From Eucalyptus grandis (taxonomy: Eukaryota > Streptophyta > Magnoliopsida > Myrtales > Myrtaceae), in the NCBI RefSeq assembly GCF_016545825.1, contig NC_052618.1, positions 59,140,561-59,204,560 on the forward strand: DNA of 64,000 nt. Reading direction: 5' to 3'. The notes under the pieces are model-generated. The model was not told the origin of the DNA and searched no databases. It saw only the letters and a program-made list of their open reading frames with translations. How positions within the stretch are numbered: position 1 is the first letter of the stretch; the number at the start of each line of letters is the position of its first letter. The position numbers and the translations under genes were made by a program. Shown in pieces: positions 15,363-26,796 of the stretch.

Positions 15363-17014
15363 ATAGTAAGGCTGTAAATTGTCTTGCCTGGTTCGTGTTC
15401 TTACCTCTCGTATTGAGGAATGACATTGTTCATAGAGGGATGGGATGGTGAGAGAAATCATATGAGGGATTGCATGTCGCAAAGTACATTTCATTGATAG
15501 GTTCAAAAAATCTATTTGCTTCTATAGATGGCTGTGGGTATGAGCGGAATACTCATGAATCGGGATCTTATTCGCAGCGCTTGCACCTTAAATTAAGATG
15601 ATATACCAGTGTATTGCAGAATGTGCTTTTTCATGGTTAAAGTGTTCTATTTTGTGGCCGTCATCAAACGGCAAGACAGAGTGCTTCGTTTTTTGCGGTT
15701 AGGTGGGACATTCTCATGGCACAGTGAATGAAGAGAGAGAGAGAGAGAGAGGCGGCGGACATCGTGAGGTGTTATAACATCTCTTAGGTTCATAGGTAAT
15801 TAATATGACACGTGTCACTTGATGAATCGACTTTCATAAAAATGACGTGACACTACCAAAATACCAAATATTTTCGCTTCAGATTATTAACTACTTCATG
15901 GAACGGAAGTGCAGAGAAAGATAGCCCTAACTCCGTAATATACATAGATGAACTACTAAAACTATAACTGTTGCACCATCTTGAAGGAAAGAAATTAGGC
16001 TTACAGTTGTTTTGGTTGGGTTGTGGGAAAATGGTTTTGGAAAAATGCAAATACCTTTGGATGAAATGAATTTTTTGAAATGTTACGACATTTGTTAAAT
16101 TGTACCTTCAAATAACATTGAAAAATGTATTGACATAAATGTTGTTTAGTAAAATCCACATTTATTAAATGCTTTTGCTATTTCTTTCTCTAAGTTTAAC
16201 CATTAAATCCAATGTAGGTCAACCACCGACCAACCGCCGGCAACTAGATATGGTAGTTTGAGGTGGCATGAACCTCAGGCCGCTAGCATGCCGCTTGGGT
16301 CATGCGAACAAAACGCCGCCACCTACGGTTGCTACCTCAGGTGGTGCCCACGTACCTCAAGCGGTAGTTATTGGGGACACGCAAACCTAAACAACGGGGG
16401 CCGTTACTACAGAAGCCCGACTCTAAGCAACGGATTGGAGAAAATGAGCAGTTGTGATGAATAGGGAAAAAGATAAATAGGGATGGATTAATAGTGAACT
16501 TACATTTTCAAAATGCTGAAAGTCTAAAATAGATCCCTATCTACATTGGACTTTCAACATTTAGCATTCAAAAATGCTAACATTTGGCCAAAGGAGTCTC
16601 AAAAATACTTGCCAAATGCTTTGTATTTTCCCCAAAACCCCTGGAAAAAGCCAAACCAAATGGGAACTTGGTGATCCTTGTAGACTTCCATCCGGTCTGG
16701 ACTACATGATGGAGCCATAGTACAGGCCAAAGCAGCATGGGGACAACTTTGACATCACCTTGCCTTAGCTGCACAAAATTACAATGCTTTCATCTTTGAT
16801 GATAGTGCCGAACCAGATGTTTCAGCTTGGACCGTAACAAGAGCAGTAACCACTTTACAAAAAGGTGGTGATCAGCGATGGATAAAAACACGGCGCAATT
16901 TGAAGGAAATATTGCAATGTTTTCCCATTAACCCTTAAATTTGATACGATCACCAACATAAGTCTTGACCGCTTCAACTGGAGCTCAGTGCGAAGGACAA
17001 ACCAAAATCATTTA
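15363..17014. other. 3' flank of plastid L1, with a possible TIR element at about 15990-16650
   Basis: The first few hundred bases are presumably L1 3' UTR. Around 15990-16650 there are AT-rich arms with a GC-rich centre at about 16218-16400. The outer arms are loosely inverted (GGTTTTGGAAAAATGCAAAT-like on the left, mirrored on the right). No target duplication could be fixed. The rest, to 17014, shows nothing recognisable. Confidence 0.35.
15732..15751. repeat. (GA)n microsatellite
   Basis: A pure AG/GA dinucleotide run of about 20 bp, downstream of the plastid L1 3' end. Confidence 0.85.
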
Positions 17015-17757
17015 GGGCGTGCATGGAAACGTTTCTAAGAAAGCGTTTCCGGCACACTTCGCACGGAAAGTGTGCCCGGGAACAAAAAGGAAAGAAACGC
17101 GTTTGATTGCGTTTTTGTTCTTTTTTATTTTTTTGTTTGAACGAAATAAGAACAGAAAAAAGAAACAAAAAAAAGTTGTTTCTCGCTCCAGAAACGTTTC
17201 TTCAAGAAACGTTTCTCTCTCTCTTCTTCTTCTCTTTTTCTTTTCTTCTTCTTTTTTTTCCTTCTTTTTTCTTTCGCCGGTCGCCGGCCCTCGCCATGGC
17301 CGGCGACCGGCCACGTCGAGGCTCGGGCTCGCCCGGATCCGGCGAGGCCGAGCGCCGAGGCCGAGCCTCGCCTTGGGCGGGCGAGCTCGAGCTCGCCCGA
17401 TCCGGTGGGAGCCTCGCCATGGCCGGCGAGCTCGGGCTCGCCCCATCCGGCGAGGCCGAGCCGCGGGCGGCGAGCCTCGCCGTGGCTGGGCGAGGCCGGC
17501 CCCCCGTCGGCCGATCGCGGGGCGGTGACCGGCCTAAAAAGAAAAATAAAAAGAAAGGAAAAAATAAAATAAAAATGTTTAAAAATTAAAAAATAAAAAA
17601 AAGAATAAAATTTACCAAACGTGTTTCGTTCATTTTATTCCCGGACCAAACGTTACCAAACGCGTTCTTTTGTTCAAAAATTGTTCCCCGGAATGCAAAC
17701 ACTTTTTTTTGTTTCGCTCCCTAACAAAAAAAGAACGAAACGTTACCATTCGCGCCC
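17015..17757. mobile_element. Harbinger-like MITE with GC-rich core
   Basis: Inverted ends: the left reads GGGCGTGCATGGAAACGTTT, and the right, reverse complemented, reads GGGCGCGAATGGTAACGTTT. The flanks are TTA on the left and TCA on the right, a possible degenerate 3-bp target duplication. Inside, a pyrimidine tract (17215-17275), a GC core of repeated GGCGAGGCCGAGC-like phrases (17277-17535) and a purine tract (17536-17575) are arranged symmetrically. The overlapping open frames on both strands of the core are composition artefacts. Confidence 0.7.
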
Positions 17758-18075
17758 TCACTATTCAGATTAGTTAACGATGCCATGTCATTCAAATATA
17801 ATTTATACAAAGAACAGAGTGCAGCAATAATTTGTCATCAACAGCATCCCATGAGCACCAGGGGCATTACTGACATTTTAAATAATACGGTGCTCCTAAA
17901 TCCAGATGCGGCCTTATTTTTAATATACAAGAACTAAGGAAACTCAAATGACCAGCACCAAAAGTTAGGCATATTCGACACAAAACCGAAATGGAGGCAG
18001 GGCAATGTTTCGCATCACACTACCAAATGTTTTTGCATCCGTGCAAAAAACGTTGTAGAGAGATCAATATCAGCA
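17758..18075. other. Downstream flank of the SMC5 relic
   Basis: AT-rich sequence between the Harbinger-like element and the SMC5 stop codon. It presumably contains SMC5 3' UTR. No feature recognised. Confidence 0.3.
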
Positions 18076-21000
18076 TCATCTTTTGCCAACCAAGCCTGTG
18101 ATTGAACGCCAAGACTCACCGCTGCTCCACACTGCATCAATACAATATAATAAGTAGAGCTTAAACGTTACTTTATAGGTAAAAATGAGAACAAGAGAGC
18201 ACAAATATTAAACAAAAGGCAAACTAAACATTCTGATAAACAAATGGTAGTGCATGACCTTTTGAAGGCTGCTCTATCCAAGGCCCATTCATTATATTCA
18301 GGATGCTACATGCTTCGCTGTATTCCAAACCTGGTTGCAACTTCGGAGTAAGAAGAAAACACCTGCACCATATGTTTAGAACAAATTATTTGACAAAACC
18401 AAATAGAATTGTTTTCTTTCCTGGCAAGGAAATTCACTAATCTTTCATAAGTACAGGCTATCAAACCAAATAGCATTGTCTGTTTAATCTTGAACTGAAA
18501 AAACCTGAATATTAAAGATTTCAAACATTCTTACTATGCTGGATACATGCTCAAAATTGGGAACCATACATTCTCTATATTGGGGAAGAACGGAATTAAC
18601 ACTGTACGTCTAGGCTTTTCCTAATAAATAGAAGTGGAAGTTATCTGCATCACTTGTAGGTTTGCTTACTGGGGTGTATTGGGTTGACTGGCAGATCTGA
18701 CTAATTGCCGAAACATCTTTCTTTCATTGATAGGATCCATTCCTGGAAGAACCAAAAGAAATCAGAGGAAAGGTTCCTAGGTATTATTCAAGTCAACAGC
18801 TCAAAAGTACCAAGTGGCAGCAAAACCTTGATTTATCTCATCAACCACCCTAAATGGGCAGTTAGTCAGGTCTTGAAGGAAACAAGATAAAGAATAGTTG
18901 ATACGGAGCGTTCCTGTAAATCAAAAATATGTTAACCCCTCCTGTCATCCTTTAAGCAATGAAAAGTTAAATCTTTAGACAAGCAAGTACCCCTCCAGAC
19001 TGGTGGTGAGCGCTAAGAACTTGAAGTTGTCCAGCTTGCCTGATTTACCACACAAGGATTAAGATAAGAATAAGCAATGGAACCATTACATAATAATACC
19101 AACAAACAGTGACTTAGAAAAGTACTCCATGTAAAGCAGAGGGATACAGCGGCTCTCTAGCAAGACTGAATAATAGTGCATTGCATATAGAAAGTGCAAG
19201 ACAAGTGCTTAAGCTGAAACAGTTTCTTCTTCGGTAACCCATGATTGTAACATATTTCAGGGTATGGAAAGACTAAAATATAGCCAAAAAATCATGTAAG
19301 AGTGACCAATGCTTTATTTTTGAGTTAAATCGTATCCTTCCAAACTTTGACTCCATAAACCTTATGCAAAAACCCGACAAATTACCCATGAAGAAAAATA
19401 TGGTAATTCTGCTTCCACATTCTATTGATCTCATAAAATCTACTCTGTTTCAAGAATCCCACTTAAAGCAAAGAAAGCAATTAGCTCTCATTTGTTGACC
19501 AATTGATGGCCAGAACACCTAACATCCTTTGAACTACCAAATTCATTAAAATGGTTATTACAATCCTCCTCCAAAGGTCTTCATAGAGAGATTTGACAAT
19601 GGTAGCATAGACTGATCAAGTTGACAATACACACATTAATAGTTATATCAATTCCTTTTCTTGATGTAACCCCGAACCTGTAATAGGTAGTTAACTGAAT
19701 AGGAATGATTTCGGATAAGTTCGATAGTCAAAAAGCTTAAACTATTAAATAAAGTAGATTACATGCATAAAAAGCTTATTAAACTCGAAAGACAAGCAAC
19801 ATGGGATACTTTAACACCCCTTCTTACATGCATACAAGACTGCAACCAACACATGCAACTGAAAAAAACACACAAGCAAAATAGAGCCGATGCAGCGTCA
19901 ACATGCTAGAAAGTCCAATCCAAAACCATAAACTATTAAATGGGGGAAAGTACGTGCACATATAATGCTCTATAAATCCTGTAGAGAAACAATGTGAAAT
20001 AGTGAAATAAATTATAAGCCGTCAACCGATCATAAAAGCAACTTGTGCCAAAATGGTTTTCAAGTCAGGCACATGCTGCTTCACATTGATCTTGATAATT
20101 GCCTCGATAAAGAATCCTCTTGTACATAGGCAATAAGTTCTTCAAAAGTCAGTTTAACATGAAGGGAAGTTGAACAAACTTAATAGAAATTACAGCAAGC
20201 TCAAGTCCATTTACCTGAATTTCACTTTTATAAGTATTCCATATTGATCAAAGTCCGAGCCATGCTCATCTGGTCAATACCATTGACTAAGTGAGTATGT
20301 ATTTAGTCCAGCAAAAAACAAAAAAAAAAGGAAAAAAATATCATTAGAATCATATACACACCCAATGAAACCTCCCCTGCAACAGCCATCTCTTGGAAAT
20401 TACGACTAAAAGTTTCATTAATCCAACTCACAATATTTCTCAAGGTAGGCAGCCAATATTCCTGCAGATAGTTTCACATCAGAACTTCTACAAAGAAAAT
20501 GAACTCATGAGGATGCTGGTAGGAGCAATCCTGTACACGTGCATCTTTGGACAAAACCAGATGATAACAGCGCAAACCAGAAAACAAAATTAGAAAAACC
20601 AAACAACAGTTACACGTAATGACAAAAGAAAAGGAAAGAAAAACAACACCAATACAATTGAAAAAATTATCATAACAAGTAACAGTTAAATGCACGAAAC
20701 AATGTTGCACTTGTCTCTAGTCTTGATGACTAAATGCTCTCAACACTTGTGACCATTCCCAAAAATTTATCATACGTGTATATGGCAAAATGCCAAAAGC
20801 TTGAGCTCTCCACCTAGTAGTAGCACTTTCAGTTTGCTATTGGCAATATATTACATAAACATACAAAATACCAGGAGACAAACTTCACAGTGAAAATGGA
20901 GCTCTCTCTCTCCTTTCTTTATTTTCATTGTATAATCCAGAAGAGCCTGAAGGATCTACACTCTAATATTTTAATCCATTTTTTTGTATCCATAATTTTC

Positions 21001-21264
21001 TTCGCCAGCATCACTGGAACCAAACAGTGAATAGCTCCTCGCTGGAATTCCATTCCCTGAAGGAAAATCTATCAAATCAAACAAACTGTTTTCAATATGA
21101 TTTCTACTTTGGATCATGAAACTAAAAAGGACTTGACCCACCATTGCTTCTCTTTTCAAGTAAACTAGGTTTTCACCTAAAACTACATTAAGTGAAGACT
21201 GTAAACAGTAATTGCACAATTTACAGAGACATCCCCAAAAGCATAGGCATCATCAGAACATAAT

Positions 21265-21456
21265 TTTTTTTTTTTTTGGATACCCAAGGAACCCCGTCGG
21301 CTTACGTCGGCAGGTAAACCCTGAAGTGACGCTAGCAGAGGACCCAACACCCCGGCATCACGCTTAAGACGCCGACGCTTCCACTGGGGTTTGACCCCCT
21401 CACCTTTCCCCCAAGGCAAGGGATTCTTATCCAATGGAGCCACCAAGGCCAGTGTT
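21265..21456 (-). mobile_element. tRNA-derived SINE with 14-bp TSD in an SMC5 intron
   Basis: Read on the minus strand it has a pol III A-box-like TGGCTCCATTGG, a B-box-like GGGTCAAACCCC about 50 bp later, a GC-rich body and an A tail (T run 21265-21277 on the plus strand). Perfect 14-bp duplications CATCAGAACATAAT flank it at 21251-21264 and 21457-21470. This is the standard structure of a plant SINE inserted by LINE-type target-primed reverse transcription. Confidence 0.9.
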
Positions 21457-23689
21457 CATCAGAACATAATATTATCCATTATATATAACAAAGTCAATCG
21501 GTTCAGGCTTTCAATTTACCCTATCAAATGACTTATTATGGCCAAAAATTTTCCTTTCATATGTTAATGCACCCAACAATGCGAGTAATTGCAAAAACTT
21601 AAGATGGCAAATCCTATAGTGATATATACGACAACTAGGTCAAGTTTTAGCACTAATGAGAAAAGATCATTGCATTTGAGCCCGTTGCCTTAGTAGTAAA
21701 TGTCACAATACAGTACCAGGACCTTATTTTACATGAAACATCCTAGACGCATAACTGAATGGAAAACAACAATTTCTAGCAAGATCATGCTCATATTTGG
21801 CAAACAAATCTACTCATCATATATGTCAACTTGTATGCTCAGATAAAATTGTAGAGGCCCATTCGTACGTAGTGAAGATAAATGTGTATACAGCCGTGCT
21901 ACATAGTAAGAATTTCAGCTTTGAGACTAGTAGTTAACCCATCCAAAAACAACTTCAAGCGACAACTAAAGCCCTCACCTTGAGGGCATTTATTTCTGTT
22001 AAACATCTCGTCAGTTCTCTTTTATCAGCTTCATGTTTCCTTGCAATTGCCTCAATCTGTGAATTAAGTGAAGTTAAGGCAAAAGAAGTATATGTTTGAT
22101 AGTAATGAAACAGCAAGAAAGAGCAAGAGTTGCCTGGCGCCGACGATCCTCGTACTCTGCCAATATATTGGGGTTTAGAAAGAGAATTGAATTCGCTTGA
22201 GAAATATTATCTTGTATAGCAGCCTCCAGTTCCTCAACAGTAGTTGGCATCTGCACAAAATCAGTGTACCCTCTCAAGCAAATACACCAACATTGCGAAG
22301 TGAACTGCATAGTAAATCTAAACCTAAAATGATAGCTTAAGCATTTGGGTAAAATTATAAATAAAAAAAAATGAAGCAAGCACCAACCTCAAGGAATGCC
22401 TTTTCAAGTTCTGGAGTAATCGTTGTGATTGATTCTGCCTGCTGCTTGGCAGCAGCTAGCTGCCGCCTATGATCTTCTACCTCCTTCCTACCTGATGATA
22501 AAGCAAATTGCGAGTTTGTCAGAGGTAAGCACATTTAAACTGCAATTGAAATTCTCATCCAACAATTAAACAGCTACAGAATCCTTGCAAATGAAAATTT
22601 CTGCTGAAATCCTGGAAGCCTGGATTAGAATGATTGGTCAAGGTAAACAGAGCCACTTGCAAAACATGGTCACCATCTTGCGTTAGTGTTGATCCATATC
22701 TACGTGAGGTTAAAAAATTCTTTCTCAAGAATTCCAGTTATTTACTTAAAATTACATTAACAGAATACCTTAAATATCTATCTTTCATTTACATCCCCCA
22801 AGATATTAAGATAGTATGAAACCTTCCATGATCTCTTTAAAATTTTACAAGTTTGTCTTGTATACGTTGTATATAATCCGTTAAATTAGTTTCTGACATC
22901 TTCTCAAGATTGCATCACTGCATGTCATTAATACCCCTTCATGCTTAACTCCCATGTAGTGTGCAGGTCTACTACTAGTATGATGAGGGAAATTATATGA
23001 AAAAGCACTTCAATCAAAAGGAATAAAATCACAGAACACTCACAATACTCAAGGTGCAATGATGCTTGCAGCGCAAACTTCTCATGCTCCTTGAGACTGA
23101 TTTCCATTTCTCTAATCTAAACAAATAGAACAGAAAAAACCAAGAAGTAAGATCTAAGATGACATTAGCCCCAAAAAGCTATCCATAACAGATTAAAGAT
23201 GATATTAGCAAAAATATGATCCATGGTATACAAGCCAAAAAGATATAGAAAAGAAGCTCCTTGAGAGGTGAGACTTGAAAGCCAAAGATGGAAGAGACAC
23301 AATAGTTATGGGAGCTTGAAATATACTAGGAGTCTTCTAAAGATGAAAAGCAAAACCAACACTATTGAATCACTTCATTTAAGGTCATCCTTTATTCCTC
23401 CCTTGAGCATGCAAAATGACTGCAGTGAAAATGCACACGAAAGCCTAAAAACTTGACTAGTAACCTGCTAAGCTTTTCCTACAAGAATTTAAACAGATCC
23501 ATGCAATGGCAATCCTCTCCTTCAATTTATAAACAAAAATGTTTCCCTTCATGGAACTTGTTTATGACAATTACATGAGAAATATTCCAGAGCAATACTC
23601 AATTAAAACAAAAGTGAAAAAGCATCGATTGGCACAACACTTCCATCTTTTGTTTAAAGCATCATTGGATGCAACACTATGAGATGGAA

Positions 23690-24560
23690 AATCAGTGGAA
23701 GAACTCAATAATCATTTAAAGGTGATAGAGATTAAGGTTGAAACTCCGATCCTTCAAGCTATCTTTTATTGCTCTGTCGTGTCTCCAGCAAGCCACACTC
23801 CAAGAATTCTTGGGAAGATGAGACACAATGGAAGAATTTCAACACTGAAACAATTGAATAATGGTTCACAGCATACCCAAGAAAAATTGCCTAAGTTGAG
23901 AAAAAACCTCTGGTATTGTTGAGACAAATCACATTGGCAAAATAATTTATGAGTGGATTCACCAGATGCTTTGCACAAACAACACTAGTCTACTGAGATA
24001 AGCTTCCACTTCCTGAGACAATGAGGAGATTTTATCCCAAGTCCTTCCAGCAGAAGGAGATCTCAAGTGGCACATTCAAAAGCCAAACAGCCTAAGCAGC
24101 AAAGAGGCTCTAGGGTAGCAAAGAAGTTTCCAATAGCTAGGTACTAAGAATTAACGGGAAAAACTCCACTCTTTAGAGAGATTCAGCTTATCTTCCCCAC
24201 AGCCTCTAATCATAGCATTAGAAAGGGACAAAAAGAAAGAACAAACAGAATCGTGTTCCCAATGATAAAGACAGGACACCAATTAACAGAGGGTGAAACA
24301 AAAAGGGAAACAAGAATCATGAGGGGTATCAACAAAAGAAATGTCATTGAGCATTTTACTCTATAACCATTAACAACATCAAATTGATGGATTAAAGTAT
24401 CCCGGGCTTTTCCAATGTGTGTCCACATGCCAAGACCAGACCGGCAAGACACTTTCAGAATCCTCAATGAACTTAGATGCAGAAGAGGAATGAAGGTGGG
24501 AATAAAGAATGAAGCTGCATACGAAAGACAGCAAACCCAACCCAAAAAAGGGAAAAAAGA
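23690..24560 (-). mobile_element. Degenerate LINE (L1-type) fragment, zf-RVT end
   Basis: Minus-strand frames contain GKARDTLIHQFDVVNGYRVK, typical of the region after a plant LINE reverse transcriptase, and then CLCKASGESTHKLFCQCDLS, matching the Cys/His pattern of a zf-RVT domain. The frames are broken and no intact reverse transcriptase core is seen. It sits in a large intron of the SMC5 relic (between 25202 and 23116). Confidence 0.6.
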
Positions 24561-26521
24561 AAATTCATATCTTTGACTGCTAGAGCTACCTTAGAGATAA
24601 TTTGAGAAGGATGCTAGTCTGACGAATCAGAAAAATGATGAAATATACTTGGATAAACATGGCCATAGGTTACAATGAGTCGTATGAGATTGAAGTGAAA
24701 TATATATCCTCCAACTTGATAAATCTTCAAATGGTTAATAAGACAAACCCTGCAACTGATAAAGATCAATTCCTAGTAACTTCTAATACACCATGAAGAA
24801 CAATTCTGCTAAAAAGCAAATAGATCAAAGAAAGAAACGAAACAAAAAATAGCTAATGATCAAGATAAGTGGGATACACTTAAGCTCGTTCAAAATAACT
24901 AATGCAACATGCCATATGACAGACTATTGACATTTTCTTTGGCAGCAAGGAAACAAAATTCAACGGATAAAGCAGGAGTAGAAGACATAAAGGAATGGCA
25001 ATAAGGTCATTGATATGAAGCTCCAGATAAATGTATTAGCGTTACTATTCTTAAATCATCATACAGGACTTCACCGCGGTCTCTCTAGCTTCATTTCCAT
25101 TTTTATTCCCCGTCATTCACAGAATGTGAAAGAATATTATGGATTTTTCATAGATAAACAAAAGAAAACGATACATCATATAGCTATTGCATTGTAATTA
25201 CCTTTGCATCAAACTCAATAGAAGCCATATGTTTATGGGTGAAACTTCTTTTGTAAGAAAAAGCCTCACCAAGTAATTCCTGCAAAGTGCAAACAGCAAA
25301 TTAAGAATCTGACAATCCTGAGAACAGACTATATATCAATGTTTTGAGGAAATTCTGGCACAAAACAGCAACAAAATATATTGCAGAGGTAATGTTCAAA
25401 AGGCAGAAGAAGCACAGAGCTGGAGCCTAAAGACCACTCTAGACCTTCAGACGAAGTGCACATTTGTATCGCTCAGCATTAAATCCAGCAGCCTGCTCAG
25501 CAAGCTTTTCCACAATAGTATCCAGGTCATCCTCCTCCTGCAGAGAAGCCAACTTCTTTTTCCTTTGATCTGAAATTAGTTAATGAACAACCATCAAGAT
25601 CATGAGCCAAACAAATAATGACGAGATATCCTCTTAAATAAGGAATTTGAACTTACCAACACGATTTACCATTTCTTGCTTCTTTCTATTGTGATGATTG
25701 ATAGTATTGACTATCTCCTCCTACAAGATATTAGCAGTAGATAGTCTGTCATTAATGGGTCACAAATAATGTCCACCATCAAGTCTATCTGAAATCGGCA
25801 CCCACATATCAAAAACCACTCCAATTAAGGAAACAGTGGCACTTTTTGCAAAAATAACGTGTCAATGACAAAAACAAACATATAATGGAAGTTCCATATC
25901 TTATATTTCCGCATACCCGTTGCTTGCGAAGCTTCGAAGCTTCATCCTCTATCTGTCTTATGTCAGACTGGAGTGGTCTCAGACTCTCCTCTAAATCACT
26001 AATTCGATCTTCCAGCTCCTTTTTTCTGGATCGCAGCCTTTCTATTTCCCCAGCATCAGAACCTAAGCAAATGGTATGGAGACAAAATTTAGCCAACACA
26101 ATCCAACTAAGATAAGATACTGATCTATGAAGGTCTCTAAGATACATACTACACAAGAGAAGACGCGATCGATCAACTGGCTCCACACTCCCTGAAACGT
26201 GATTACCATATCTAGACCTTGACCATCTATAGTGATTATCTGGAGTCCAAAAATCTAGAACTCCCAACTTCGAAACGTCATCTGCCTTCTGATCAGTTTC
26301 TGCTGTTCCAATGTACTGATGAACCAAGAACACAGCAGTTAGGCCAAATAAAAGGGTTCTGTCCAATACTTAAAATTAACTAACTCCCTGCTATTGAGTT
26401 TCTTTTCTTCATATTCCAAAACTGACTGCTGTGGAAGGCTTAAGCATACCGAGTATTCCAGACCAAATTGGCTGATCATAACCTCTTTGACAGCATCGGG
26501 AGCATCAAAGACTTGGTCAAG

Positions 26522-26796
26522 CTGAATAAGACATTTTTGCTCGGTACAAAATCTGTGTTTGACTTTTTGCTGACCATTTTGTGCAGCATCGATGTTTTCA
26601 TGCTTCACAAGTTCATAGAAAACTGCCTGATTGGTTTGCTGAGAAATGATAGTAAGAACAAATTGAAAACCAACATGTGGACCGATACAAATGAGGTTAT
26701 ATATTTATTTTTTAAATATTGGAACATGAAAGTTCTCATCACAAGCAAGTGCAAATCAACTGTGTTAAGTTGATGAGAGATAACTTAGTGTTGTTG
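26522..26796. other. Stretch between the SMC5 break and the LTR
   Basis: The first SMC5 exon seen has a normal acceptor at 26522-26523, so an intron or its remnant begins here. No further SMC5 exon is found on the minus strand up to the LTR. Confidence 0.4.

Larger units (their letters stand above)
18076..26521 (-). pseudogene. SMC5: SMC5 (structural maintenance of chromosomes 5), 3' half only
   Basis: Sixteen exons on the minus strand: 26521-26450, 26315-26153, 26062-25917, 25720-25657, 25569-25445, 25279-25202, 23116-23044, 22491-22388, 22250-22134, 22056-21979, 20461-20362, 20269-20215, 19039-18991, 18913-18827, 18742-18670 and 18362-18259, plus a terminal piece 18131-18076 (TGA). SMC5 pairs with SMC6 in the nuclear complex for sister-chromatid recombination repair. 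Landmarks: LDQVFDAPDAVKEV, LDFWTPDNHYRWS, a long coiled coil, MPTTVEELEAAIQDN, NETFSRNFQEMAVAGEVSL, the ABC signature HHQSGG|ERS, Walker B RVVDEINQG, and YSEACSILNIMNGPW. Exon phases agree throughout, except that 18913-18827 is one base short, which breaks the frame after ILYLVS just before Walker B. The N-terminal Walker A head, first coil and hinge are absent from the window. The intron after 22134 appears to use a GC donor. It is a 5'-truncated relic, or possibly a gene split by rearrangement. Confidence 0.9.

Noticed and set aside
17012..17589. Overlapping open frames of 144-169 codons on both strands
   Set aside because: They lie in the GC core and homopurine/homopyrimidine tracts of a TIR element. 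The Arg/Pro/Gly-rich products have no family character.
21320..21456. A tRNA gene on the minus strand
   Set aside because: Only A- and B-box promoter elements are present, without a cloverleaf. With the A tail and 14-bp duplications it is a SINE.
18076..26521. A complete SMC5 gene
   Set aside because: No Walker A head, first coil or hinge exons are found upstream within the window, and the next sequence is an LTR and an opposite-strand gene.
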